Part shown: piece after piece, positions 22,241-32,584 of the stretch | Position numbering within the stretch: the stretch's first letter is position 1 | Layout: each line of letters begins with the position of its first letter | From: Macrothele yani | Taxonomy: Eukaryota > Arthropoda > Arachnida > Araneae > Macrothelidae | Length of the DNA: 64,000 bases | Assembly (NCBI GenBank): GCA_039090855.1 | Contig: CM077025.1 | Location: 97,258,489-97,322,488 of the forward strand | Reading direction: 5' to 3' | Translations under genes and position numbers: made by a program | Notes under the pieces: generated by a model | Told to the model about the DNA's origin: nothing | What the model saw: only the letters and a program-made list of their open reading frames with translations | Database searches by the model: none

Positions 22241-22402
22241 TGACATGCCTGCCCCGCAGGACGCACACGACATAGAGGCAGATAGCAGCAAGAACGAACG
22301 TCTGCGTAGCTCAGTTGGTAGAGCTACTTGGTTCGGAATAAGCGGACTCGGGTTCGATTCCCGGCGTGTGCCAAAAATGACGGAGGAATTTACCTTGTTA
22401 TA
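22241..22402 (+). repeat. 3' LTR of TRIM copy 3 with tRNA-like module
   Basis: Starts TGACATGCC and ends TTGTTATA. The tRNA-like block is at 22300-22372 with A box tagctcagttgg and B box ggttcgattcc. The acceptor 3' strand is slightly degraded (cgtgtgc). Confidence 0.8.
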
Positions 22403-23095
22403 AGACATCGAAGAAAACTGTTGAAGAGACCTAAAGAAACCAAGAATAGAATTGCTGAATAGACCTAGAAGATAAGAGAACTGTTGAAGAGACCTAAAGT
22501 GACCTAGAAAAGAAGAGAACTGTTGAAAAGATCTAGAAGAGAAGAAAACTTCTGAAGATACCTAAAGAGACATAGAACAGAATTGTTGAAAAAACCTCGA
22601 AGAGAAGAGAACTGTTGAAGAGACCTAGAAGAGAAGAGAACTGTTGAAGAGACCTAAAGAAACCTAACATAGAACTGTTGAATATAGCTAAAGTGACCTA
22701 GAAGATAAGAAAAATGCTGAAGAGACCTAAAGAGACCTAGAAGATAAGCGAAGTGTTAAAGAGACCTAAAGAGACCTAGAATAGAACTGTTGAAAAGATC
22801 TAAAGAGACCTAGAAGAGAAGAGAACTTTTCAAGAGACCTAAGAAAACCTAGAATACAAGAGAACTTTTCAAGAGACCTAAGAAAACCTAGAATACAAGA
22901 GAACTTTTCAAGAGACCTAAGAAAACCTAGAATACAAGAGAACTTTTCAAGAGACCTAAGAAAACCTAGAATACAAGAGAACTTTTCAAGAGACCTAGAA
23001 GAGAAAAGAACTGTTGAATAGACCTAGAAGATGAAAGAACTGTTGAATAGACAGACCTAGAAGAGAAAAGAACTGTTGAAGAGACCCGTAACTTG
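22403..23095. repeat. Minisatellite, 'agaactgttgaagagacctaRa' family
   Basis: Irregular tandem units of about 30-45 bp built from agaactgttgaagagacctagaagagaa-type words. The array probably continues left of the TRIM insertion to about 21790. The unit resembles the local RTE C-terminus (WKRTGYGRKLCKRL codons), so the array may have grown from it. Confidence 0.8.
22820..22995. repeat. Homogeneous 39-bp tandem block within the minisatellite
   Basis: Four and a half almost identical 39-bp units starting at 22820, 22859, 22898, 22937 and 22976 (agagaacttttcaagagacc, then taagaaaacctagaataca). Near-identity against a diverged background indicates recent expansion. Confidence 0.9.
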
Positions 23096-23337
23096 AAAAG
23101 ACTTTTAGCCAGCGCTTGATTGCATTGCATATGATTCATGATGATAATAATGCCGATTCAAGCGCAGATATCTCGTGTCTTCACTATCTGATAGCCAACT
23201 GGACTCCGAATATCAAACCGTGCGTGCAGTAGATTTGTCCTAACGATAGCTCGCCAACACTGATTTTTTCCTTATGCGATTCCGCAGAAAACATAGAATC
23301 TTTCAGCTAATCCAATAAGCTAGTAACGCACCCAGGA

Positions 23338-23471
23338 TTTCTTTATTAGGTCGGCCCAAAATATTGAAGATGAAAATCAAAATATTCCCGAAAAAACATC
23401 TCGCAAAATATTGGGAACAATAAAAATATCTCCTCCATATTAAATTGCGTTTCCAATTATCCGTAAAATAT
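23338..23471. repeat. Left half of an interspersed repeat hosting RTE copy B
   Basis: gatttctttatt...aaaatattgaagatg...ttccaattatccgtaaaatat matches 34723-34850 closely. The right half resumes at 26533. The unbroken copy lies at 34723-34990. Confidence 0.7.
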
Positions 23472-26400
23472 GAGTGATGGCCAAACCCTCCAAAATGACT
23501 CCACAACTTAAATCTTGGCCCTCAGTCTCCGGCAGCTGGAATGTACCTGGCCAAAGCAGCGGCCAGTGCGACATGAAGGCAGAGGGTGCTAAGAATCCCC
23601 GGAGGACCGGACTAGGCTGCCATCTGATGCCGACCTTGGCTACGTATAATGGACGCTTCCTATCTTCTGATTCAAGGCTTCTTGAATTAGAAGAGGAACT
23701 ACAAAGGATCAAGTGGGACATCGTTGGGCTAAGTGAGGTAAGGAGAAAATGAGAAGATCTCATTGAACTGAAAAGTGGACATCTCTTCTACTATCGTATG
23801 ACAGACACTGGCAGAACTAGTGGTGTTGGATTTATAATAAACAAGAAACTGAAGGATAAGACTGTAGAAGTTGAAAGTTCCTCTGACAGAGCTGCACGAC
23901 TCGTTATCCAACTCTCGAAAAGATACAAGGCTCAGATTATTCAAACTTATGCACCCACCACAAGTAATGCTGAAGAAGAAATTGAAGAATTTTATGAGGA
24001 AATTCGTCATCTAAAAAATAAAGGCAAGCAGCACTTGAAGATAATTATGGGAGATTTCAATGCAAAAATAGGGCAAGGGCAACAGAATGAAACTTCAGTA
24101 GGTAAATTCGGTCACGCCAACAGAAACCATCGTGGAAATACTCTCGTTGAGTTTGCAGAGGCAGAAGGGTTTCTCATCTTGAACTCCTTTTTCAAGAAAA
24201 AGCCGCACAGGAAATGGACATGGAGACATCCAAATGGGACGACAAGTGAAATTGATTTTATTATGTGCAACAAAAAATTCGTCATAGAAGACTGCAGTGT
24301 GCTAAACAAGTTCAACACAGGTAGTGACCATAGATTGGTGAGATGTAAGATGCACCTCAACACTAAACTAGAACGTGGCAAGCTCATAAGACAAACAAAA
24401 TGTATTGACATAACCAACCTTAAAAAACACCATAATACCTTCAAGTTGGAACTGAAGAACAGATTCTCTGCTTTAGAAGGCCTAACATCGGAAGAAGTGA
24501 ATATTCCTGAAGTTAACAGAAAAGTAACCAAAGCTCTTATGGAAACAGCAACAAAATAAGCTGGGTCTAAGAACAAGTTGCATGTGAACAAATTATCAGG
24601 AAAAGCCAAAATGTTGATGCAAAAAAGGCGAGAGATGAGGACAACTAAAGAAGATGTGACTTCCAAAGTGGAATATATAGAGCTATGCAAGACAGTACGA
24701 AAAAGTATCACTGAAGACGTAAGGAAATTCAACTGTGAACTAGTAAGGAAAGCAATTGAAAATAACTGAAACCTAAAGATAGTAAAGCGAAATCTCAATT
24801 AGGGAAGAAAACAGACTATGGCACTGAAAAAAGAAGATGTTTCTGTAACAAGAAATAGAGGCGAAATTTTGACAAGAGTGAAATATTTCTACTCCAAATT
24901 ATATGAAAGGGATGATACATGTACTCCAGACATCATGAAAGGTACCAGTACCATAGTCCTTCCAGTCCTCCCAGCAGAAGTTGCACATGCAATCAAGAAC
25001 ATGAAGCGGGGAAAAGCTCCAGGAGAAGATGAAATTACTGTAGACATCAGACAAGAAGCAAGTGGAGAAATCGAAACAGTACTCGCCCAAATTTTCACTC
25101 GATGCCTTAATGAAGGGAAGATTCCTGAGGATTGGAACAACGCTACAATGATCTTGCTACATAAAAAAGGTGACATTGAGGATCTCAAGAACTACAGACT
25201 TATCAGCCTCCTATCAGTGGTTTATAAAATCTTCACTAAAGTTCTTTCACACCGTTTGAAAGTAACACTGGACATGACTCAACCGAGAGAACAAGCTGAA
25301 TTCAGGAGTGGCTACAGCACAATAGATCATATCCACGTACTGAGAGAACTAATTGAAAGAGCGATGGAATATGAACTTCCATTGTGCATGGCTTTTATCG
25401 ATTATGAAAAAGCCTTTGTTTCGGTGAAACCCTCAGCAGTTACAATGGCTCTGAAATCCTGCGGTATTGAAGATGCATGCATTAATATTATTAATACCAT
25501 CTATGAAAATGCAAGTGCAAATTGAAGATGCATGCATTAGTATTATTAATAACATGTATGAAAATGCAAGTGAAAAGATTCGGCTGTTTGAAAATACAAC
25601 ACACATGAAAGTTGGAAAGGGAGTGAGATAAGGTTACACCATATCGCCGAAGCTCTTTAATGTCACATTGGAAAATGTCTTTCAATCACTAAACGGGGAA
25701 AACAAAGGGATAAAGATTAATGGAGATTATCTAACCCACCTTCGTTTTGCTGATGACGTAGTCATTTTTGCAACTACCACTCAGAGCTGCAGAGTATGAT
25801 CCAGGAACTTGCTGACAAAAGTAAAGAAGTGGGATTAAAAATGAACTTTCAGAAGACAAAAGTGATGTTCAATGCTTTTACAAGAAACGAAGATTTATCG
25901 ATTGATGGAGAACAGCTGGAGATAACAGACACGTACGTTTGGCTTGGACAGCAGATATCAAGTGAGGGTGACATTGATGAAGAAATTAATCGGCGTACAA
26001 AAATTGCCTGGAAAGCTTGTGGAAGAAACAGCATAACTTTCAAGAGCAATATGCCATTATGTCTTAAAAGAAAAATGTTTGATCAATGCATCCTTCCAGT
26101 GTTTACGTATGGTGCAGAGACGTAGACCTTAACAAAAAGAGACATACAAAAGCTGCAGACAACTCAAAGCAGCAGGGAGAGGTGCATGCTTGGTGTAACC
26201 AGGAGAGATAAGAAGAGGAACTCGTGGATCCTAAAAATGACAAGAGTGGAAGACATCATGATCAGAGTTAAATTCCTGAAATAGCAATGGGCTGGACATA
26301 CTGCCAGAAGGACAGACCATCAATGGGCAGCCGAAATTTTAGATTGGACTCCAAGGGACAGGAAAAGACCCAGAAGAAGACCACATGGGAGATAGGTGGA

Positions 26401-26532
26401 TGAAATTCGAAAGTATGCGGGAGTGACATGGAGGAGACTGGCACAAGACAGACCGTTGTGGAGGAAACTTGGGGAGACCTTCGTCCAGCAGTGGATTGAT
26501 AATGGTTGACAATGATGATGATGATGATGATA
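23472..26532 (+). mobile_element. RTE copy B, 5'-truncated
   Basis: It begins within the leader (atggccaaaccctccaaaat; about 190 bp of the leader in copies A and C are missing) and ends in a (GAT)n tail at 26517-26532. Its borders are fixed by comparison with the unoccupied paralogous sequence at 34723-34990. Confidence 0.85.
23573..26510 (+). pseudogene. RTE endonuclease-reverse transcriptase, multiply broken
   Basis: Endonuclease motifs are GLSEVRRK (then stop at 23751), IIMGDFNAKIG, SEIDFIMC and TGSDHRLVR. Reverse transcriptase motifs are MAFIDYEKAFVSV (motif A, second Asp changed to Val), a degraded motif B, and LRFADDVVIFA (motif C). Stops include those at about 23751, 24557, 24767, 24800, 25523 and 26123. 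A 55-bp tandem duplication (25466-25520 repeated at 25521-25575) shifts the frame in the RT. A one-base loss near 25785 shifts it again. Clearly dead and older than copies A and C. Confidence 0.87.
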
Positions 26533-26640
26533 TTTAAAATAAACAGCCAATAACAAATATCGAGGGATCAAATTGAAGAGGGTCCGAGCCTCTTGGCCAC
26601 TCAAACTGAGTGTGCTACTGCAATAAGCTACAGTATTTAC
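26533..26640. repeat. Right half of the interspersed repeat hosting RTE copy B
   Basis: atttaaaataaacagccaat, then aacaaatatcgagggatcaa match the region 34868-34930. Confidence 0.6.
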
Positions 26641-27490
26641 GTATTATATTTCGAGCTAAAAATGTATGTTTACGCCACTGAATAGGAACAGTTTTCATTA
26701 GCAAAGGCTGCAAAACGTATGAATGTCTTTAGTTGCTTTTACGGGTATCGTATTCTAAAAGAATTTGTTAAATCTGCCCTTTAGAAGCTATTATATAGTA
26801 CCAGATTAAAAACTGGTAAGTAGTGCATTCTTTCACTTCGCAGAAACATACATTTCTGCCATTTGGGACTGAAATTGCAGATCGTGCATAGTAAAATAGG
26901 CGTAAAAATTTAGCCCATAGATTTAGCTATTGAATGCAAAAATACGCTTTCCAATGCCACTTTTTGGAGTACACAATTCTTCTCAAACATAAGATTATGT
27001 TTACACCTCTTAGCGAGAAAACTTCACGGAATTTCTCAAATGCTTGAATCGCTATTCTGATGAGAGCTGTCAGGTGAAAAACAGATTTTGTAGCCTGACT
27101 TATGAGTGAGGGGACATATCATCTCTTAGACGGACAGACGGACGGAGCCGTACCCTGTTTAGTTCTTTAAAGGCGTTCTGGAAAGTATAGTATGGTAAAA
27201 CATGAAATTGTCTTTCACAATGACGAATCTTTACGTAGAACTCATTGAATTGCATTTCCAGAATACTTCCATGAAAAAATATCTTCCCGGGATTATTTCG
27301 AAGGAAATTCTTCCTGGCTTTTGTTTGCAAGATGAATGTTGTCAGACCCTAATACACTGGACACAGCTAATAAATTAATTTTTCTTAATTTAGAAAAGGG
27401 AAATCAACGACAGATGAATTCATGACTTCGCAAAGATCGGAAGCTTCGAGACAAAATAAAATTGTTGACTATGGCTTTTTTTATTTCGTC
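26641..27490. other. No gene recognised
   Basis: AT-rich. A gacggacagacggacgg run at 27130-27147 resembles the tail of the repeat at 47805-48145. Confidence 0.4.
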
Positions 27491-27790
27491 CTTTTCCATG
27501 TCTTCGATGGAGGAAACATAACTGCTTTGAAATATGGAGATCATATCTCCAATCCCTATGTAAGACGTTTTAGAGGTTCTGTTGGACCAGATTTTCTGCT
27601 TATGGACGAAAATGCACTTCTTTACAGAGTTTACCTTTTTGAGGAATGCTTAGAAATCGAAGACGAGTAACGAATGGACTAGCCAGCTAGATCATTAGAC
27701 TTAGTCCTCATTGAACACGTGGCTTTGGAGAGGTTACTTGGTGAGTTAAAAGGCGCTCCAGCAGTCAAATGTGGTTGTTACCTCAGCTCC
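27490..27790 (+). pseudogene. Tc1-like transposase C-terminal fragment
   Basis: Reads GGNITALKYGDHISNPYVRR, GSVGPDFLLMDENALLYRVY (second catalytic Asp in LLMDDNA context), FEECLEIEDE, stop, RMD, stop, PARSLDLVLIEHVALERLLG. The last part is the SPDLNPIEHVWD...LGR block with the Glu kept and neighbours changed. No inverted repeats found. The N-terminal half is absent. Confidence 0.7.
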
Positions 27791-27869
27791 TTTTGACCAT
27801 TATCATTCTTAACACGTTACTGCTCATGTTTGTACAGCTTAGTAGCAAATCATTAGGATCACTTACCTC

Positions 27870-28517
27870 ATAAAATGTTGGGCCGTCCTTGGCCTTCAAA
27901 ACAGCTTCGTTTCGATATGGATGAATTTGATGAGATAATGATATCGTTCTATAGGTATTTTCGAATAAAGAGGGAGTGATGGCGTCTGTCCATTCCCGAA
28001 TGTTCGCCAGAGGAGGATCTATGTTACGAATGGCGATCTCAATCTCATGCTACAAGGGTTCAATTGGGTTAAGATCTGGGTACTGTGGGGGCCATTTTAG
28101 CATTTTGAAGTCACTGTCGTGCTTCTGAAACCACTGTCGTCATGCCTTGTGGCAAGGCGCATTATTTTGCTGGAAGCAGCCAGGTTCGCTTAGACCGCAG
28201 TGATGCTGAGATACCTCGTAGCATCCAAATGTTGTTTTAGAGATATTAAAGAACCCAGTGCTTAACACGAAAACATACCCCAAACCCTGCCTCCATCAGT
28301 TTATACAGTTAACACTAGACAGGCTGGATCCATCGATTCGTACTGTTGACGCCATATAACACTAGGCAGCTTGGTTCCATCGATTCGTACCAGTTAACAC
28401 TAGGCAGCTTGCATCCACCGATTCGTACTGTTGACGTTATATAACACTAGGCAGCTTGGATCCATCGATTCATACTGCTGACATGCTATTCTACTCTGTC
28501 CACCTCCATATATTATA
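27870..28517 (-). pseudogene. Tc1-like transposase, 3' part, interrupted by a mariner
   Basis: On the minus strand from the mariner border: GGGQSRIACQQYESMDPSCL, an expanded repeat of those codons, then a degraded motif after GLGYVFVLSTGF, then LPAKxNAPCHKA (second Asp region), WFQKHDSDFKMLKWPPQYPD, NPIEP (Glu) with a following stop, and the tail NEAVLKAKDGPTFYEV near 27870. Upstream coding continues on the far side of the mariner at 29822-30010. Heavily decayed. Confidence 0.7.
28311..28480 (-). repeat. Tandem repeat inside the Tc1 transposase
   Basis: Four copies of aacactaggcagcttggatc, then catcgattcgtactg (starts 28311, 28358, 28396, 28443; spacings 47, 38, 47 bp). On the minus strand each unit encodes (Q)YESMDPSCLVL, the conserved Tc1 segment before the GGGxVMVWG motif, which a normal transposase has once. 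Confidence 0.85.
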
Positions 28518-29819
28518 CAAGGGCATCCTGAAAGAAATGCCTCGTCTCTCATAAGATTTTTATTTGTAGCAGCAGAAATGTGAAACGGGGTGGCAGAATA
28601 CTTTGACATGTTGTTACTAATGCTAGCCTATTCAAAGTATTATCCATCACTTTCTATACATTTCTGTCATCTTTGAACCCACTGGTAAAATCGATTTTGG
28701 AAAAATTCCCGAGGCTGTAGCTTCACCCATGAGCTCAGAACCAGTTTAACGTCTGTCACAACGTCGTATCGTTCCCCATGAAGAGTGTTTTTGAAAGGGG
28801 CAAACAGAAAAAACGTCTAAGGTAGCCAAATCAGGACTATAGGGGTTTGGGGCATCACCGTCCTCCTTATTTTGGCAATAGCCTGTGAAGTCTCCATTGA
28901 GGTGTGGGGACCCGTATAACACTAGGCAGCTTGGATCGTCTTGCGCCCACCATCATGCGCGCCTAATACAACACTATGAAGTGGAATGTCACGTCTTTTC
29001 CTTCTGTTAGCTTCCTTTAGCTTCTTCACTGTCTGCAGATAGTGAGTCCCGTTCAAAGAAATCGGTCAAGTGACACTACGTTTCTCCCAGAAAATTGTCC
29101 CCATCGCTTTCCTGCAGAACGAGTTCTTTTCACATTTTTTCTGTCGAGGTGAAGATGCGCGGTGTCATTCCATTGACGCATGTTTTGTTTCTGGGTCATG
29201 AAAGAACACCCAGGCTTCATCCCCCGTCACAACATTAAAGAAAAATGCCTCACCCTCTCATTCATAACAGTTCAATAGTTTCCGGCACATGTCCACTCTT
29301 TGCTCACATTGATCACGGGTTAGGTTTCTTGGGATCCACTTTGAACAAATTTTTAAGCAGCCCAGATCCCTAAATAATGTTTCCATAGCACTATGAACAC
29401 AATGAATTCCATCACACAACTCCTGGATGACGACACAACGGTCAGCTGTGATGAGGTCTCTCTCTCGTTGCTTGTTGGTTTTTGTCACTGCAGTTGCGGG
29501 TCTTCCACTCCGTTGTTTGCCCGACACTGAACTTTCTCCCTCTCGAAACCTCTTCATCCATCTTCGAACATTACTGATATCGATTGTGGCAGCTCCAAAC
29601 ACCGCCAGGAGCCTTCTGCTGATTTGGAGCTTCACATCCCTCCTTTTCCAGGAATTCAATTACGGCATTTCTCTGTCATTCATCATCTTCATTTTCGATT
29701 CTGATTTTTTTTCCCACATTGGAAACTCATCGTAGTGCATATCAGTGCAATTTCATTAAAATCACTTCAAAATTTCAAAAGTTATTAAGGAGGAGGCATT
29801 ACTTTCTGGATGCCCTTAG
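28518..29819 (-). mobile_element. Mariner element (family M3) inserted in a Tc1
   Basis: Inverted repeats caagggcatcctgaaag (28518) and ctttctggatgcccttag (ending 29819). TA lies on both sides (28516-28517, 29820-29821). 1,302 bp, full length. The flanks together form a Tc1-like gene. Confidence 0.88.
28540..29735 (-). pseudogene. Mariner transposase, frameshifted, second Asp motif overwritten
   Basis: The N-terminal frame 29258-29659 reads NSWKRRDVKLQISRRLLAVF, RRWMKRFREGESSVSGKQRS and ending LLNCYE. The next pieces give GDEAWVFFHDPETKHASMEW (first Asp, near 29200). Where LLHDNARPH should lie (about 28905-28940) the minus strand reads PSCLVLY followed by RVPTPQ, because 23 bp identical to the nearby Tc1 repeat occupy this spot. 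SPDLAT (third Asp) lies near 28830. Several other frameshifts follow. Confidence 0.8.
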
Positions 29820-29821
29820 TA

Positions 29822-30010
29822 TTAACTGTAAATGTGACTAATTGAACAAGGAGACATTTTCCCAGTCCTTAAGGGTCCACTTTAGGTGCTCCAGTACTCA
29901 CTGAGGACGAATTTATCGGTTTTCAGCAGAGACGAGTGATTCACAATGGGTACGTCTGCTGTTATAGCCCAATGTGTGGTGAGATGCGTAAGTTGAAATT
30001 CTTTTCGCGA
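29822..30010 (-). pseudogene. Tc1-like transposase, 5' part of the gene split by the mariner
   Basis: The minus strand encodes HWSTLKWTLKDWENVSLFN, stop, SHLQLI, matching the 'W(T)LxDWxxVxWSDESxFQL' segment. The Trp-Ser-Asp-Glu (first catalytic Asp) has been lost. It joins across the mariner to 28517. Upstream sequence becomes unreadable and then enters the 33-bp repeat. Confidence 0.6.
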
Positions 30011-30051
30011 TACTGCTGTTGTAATGCGCGGTTAGCGGACGCCGTGGAGCT

Positions 30052-30320
30052 CGTTTGGTACTCCATAGAGCCCTCTCTAGTCATCGTTCGGTATTCCGTA
30101 GAGTCCTCTCTAGTCACTGATGTCCTCTCTTGTCACCAAGTCCTCTCTAGTCATCGTTTGGCACTGCGTAGAGTCCTCTCTAGTCATCGTTTAGTACTGC
30201 GTAGAGTCCTCTCTAGTCATCGTTTGGTACTCCGTAGAGTCCTCTCTAGTCATCGTTTGGTACTTCGTAGAGTCCTCTCTAGTCATCGTTTGGTACTCCG
30301 TAGAGTCCTCTCTAGTCACC
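30052..30320 (+). repeat. 33-bp tandem repeat, about eight copies
   Basis: The unit is gtagagtcctctctagtcat, then cgtttggtactcc, with a shortened unit at 30112-30150. Because 33 is a multiple of three the frame stays open, giving a spurious RVLSSHRLVLR repeat protein. No start context or flanking coding signal supports a real gene. Confidence 0.88.
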
Positions 30321-30349
30321 GGTGCAATCGAATATCCACCAGTCGGTTC

Positions 30350-31512
30350 TAATCACAGGAAGATCGCTGACTGATTGTTTTATTGTTTGCGCACCACTCG
30401 TTGTACACCCTCGGTACATTTGTTCTTGCATAGCCGAGAAGGATGCCCTCACCTTCCCGTCTTGCACGCAGGCCTCCTTTAAAATGGCGTAAGTCACAAG
30501 TCTTTCCCATATTGCTGCTATCTACACTTCGTACGCATCTGAATACTTTGCAATGTGAGCTGTCTATAACGCCATCTCAATGTCATGATTGCGTACGTGA
30601 GTGAGGATGGAACGTGTCTGATTGTATTGGGTGTACCTAATTATTTCCTACATCTGTGTATATTTACTACTTACGATGGATTCACTAAACTGAGTATAAG
30701 TAAGGGAAAAACTAAAGTTATGGTCAGGGGCGGATTGGGTGGACGAACCAGGCCTGGAATTTTAGTCTTGTGGTCCACTACAGAAACACAGTTCCCCACA
30801 AGGAACCACCTGATGAATTTCCTCATGAAAAACATTCTGTTAACTCCTGGATGAAAGAGAACTGATGAAATATACATTGTAAAACTATATCAGCCATGAA
30901 CAAATTTTGACAACAATTCAAGGACGAAAATATTTTAGAAATCTAGTCATGACTGAATGTAACATATCAAACCATACTCAAAACAGGATGCTCTACCAGA
31001 TAATTACATTTATTTGGCCACTGATCGTCTACTACGCAATGCTATCCGTACCATTTCCTTAAATAGCCAACTTTTTAAAGTCTACCCATTAATTTGACTC
31101 ATGAACTACAATTTTAATCCGTGAACCAGCACCGATAAATCATTGTTTCTTTTAAGATGAATTTTGATGGAACACGGATTTCGAAATATCTCTGCTGGAG
31201 AATCGATTTGTGTTGTACGTCTGTTCACAAGGGAGTGCGGATGATTTACCATTAAAATTGTTACAAGCGCCTCCATCAAGATTACGAAAGAAAGGTAGGG
31301 CCTAATAAATGACCCTTTGGCTCCAAGGCCAACTACCTACGCTTAACCGTAGTTAGCTTAATTTATGCATAAGAGCGTGCTTGGTTCGGCAGCAAAATTT
31401 TCACAGAAGTAGAGAGAATTCGGTTTGTCATTTTAGAACAAAGGCCTAACATATACACAAATAGAAGGAAACTTCAATTCTTTAAAAACAGCAATGCTTT
31501 AAACAGATAATA
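30350..31512. other. No gene recognised
   Basis: AT-rich. caggggcggattgggtgg at 30725 looks like a hAT terminus but has no partner. Confidence 0.4.
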
Positions 31513-32431
31513 TTAAGTGCTGGAATTAATTCCCGCTGTATTTTGCCTCACAAACACCTGTGTGTTGCCACAGAACGGTACAGGATAGTCTATTCAAAGT
31601 AGTGTCCGTTGGCAGCTACGACCCTTTCCCACCGTTAGAGTAACAAATGAATTCCGCTGTAGAAAAATGCAGGTTCTTTCAAGGCGAACCATTCATCGAG
31701 CAATTTTTGGATATCCGCGACAGAAAGGAAGTTTGGCTCTGACACGCCATGTTGTTGCAACCGGAACAAATGGAAGTCCGAGGGAGCAGTGTTCGGGGAA
31801 TAAGGCGGGTGGGTGCCTCCAAGAGTTCCTTCATGGATTTGGCGACATGAGGTCTAGCGTTGTCGTGGAGAAGAATAAACTTGTCATGTGGGATCCAGTT
31901 TCCGAACGTCTGGATCATTCCCATTGCCTTTAAACGTTTGCCGACCGTTGAATCATCAACCCGTAGTGTTTCAGACAACTCTTGGAGCGTCTGGCATGAA
32001 TACTCGTCCAATAAGGCTTCCAATGCGCCATCTTTGGACCTTTTCGACTGCCCAGGGCGCTCTTTGCCCTTCACGTCAAATTCGTTGGCGTTGACTTTAA
32101 GTCGTCGGAACCACTCTCTGCATGTTGTTTCCGATAGGACTTGTTCCCCATAGGCCTGCACTAGCAAACGATGACTTTCCGCTGCAGATTTTCTTGAGAT
32201 GAAAGCAGAAAAGTAATGCTTCCCGCAAATGCTCCTTTTTTGGTACGAAACTCGACATCGTAAATGCGATACAAACTCGTGTTCTATGCCCTCCGATCGC
32301 GTGGATCACACTGCTTCGCCCAGACTACGGACGGTACGTGCGTGCGCAAGGGAGGTCACGTGTGGCCCGGGTCACAGCGCACTACTTCTGCGCTCTATTG
32401 GGCAACAGCTGGGATTAATTCAAGCACCTAA
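31513..32431 (-). mobile_element. Internally deleted mariner (family M4), copy 1
   Basis: Ends ttaagtgctggaattaattc (31513) and gaattaattcaagcacctaa-type (ends 32431, with gg-to-g change) are inverted repeats. TA lies on both sides (31511-31512, 32432-32433). 919 bp versus about 1.3 kb for a complete mariner. Confidence 0.87.
31591..32258 (-). pseudogene. Mariner transposase lacking the first-Asp segment
   Basis: It starts at Met 32258 (MSSFVPKKEHLREALLFCFH). A frameshift follows, then AYGEQVLSETTCREWFRRLK, RPGQSKRSKDGALEALLDEY, LRVDDSTVGKRLKAMGMIQ and FGNWIPHDK joined directly to FILLHDNARPHVAKSMKELL. A normal mariner has about 100 residues between WIPH and LLHDNARPH, including GDEKW with the first Asp, and these are missing. 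In a shifted frame the end reads HPPYSPNTAPSDFHLF, where the third catalytic Asp (SPD) is Asn. Copy 2 at 41126 shares both features. Confidence 0.87.
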
Positions 32432-32584
32432 TATAAAGCTCAAATTAAGTTATCGATTTGTATTCATATGTACCAAAATAATTATTCCTCCTTTCCAAAC
32501 AATCCAGACAAAGAGGATACGATAAAGTGGGCCAATTCTCGACTAGTCCACCGAGAAATGTCCCGGTGTCCCGGTGGGCATATC

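Larger units (their letters stand above)
21828..22402 (+). mobile_element. TRIM-like LTR element with tRNA-like modules in its LTRs, copy 3
   Basis: 575 bp with LTRs 21828-21981 and 22241-22402 and a 259-bp interior similar to copy 2. Perfect 4-bp duplication AGAC at 21824-21827 and 22403-22406. The primer-binding site tggtgcccgaac (21983-21994) has one change from copies 1 and 2. A run of eight Gs (22233-22240) abuts the 3' LTR. It is inserted at the edge of the minisatellite at 21790-23095. Confidence 0.82.

Noticed and set aside
22403..23095. CRISPR array
   Set aside because: Units lack unique spacers, have variable length and sit among eukaryotic transposons, so this is a minisatellite.
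26665..26678. hAT terminus (tacgccactg)
   Set aside because: No partner end or 8-bp duplication found nearby.
27422..27670. Stand-alone 82-residue protein
   Set aside because: Its sequence is the second-Asp region of a Tc1 transposase, broken by stops just downstream.
29936..30352. 138-codon frame with RVLSSHRLVLR repeats as a gene
   Set aside because: Explained by a 33-bp DNA tandem repeat within decayed transposon sequence.
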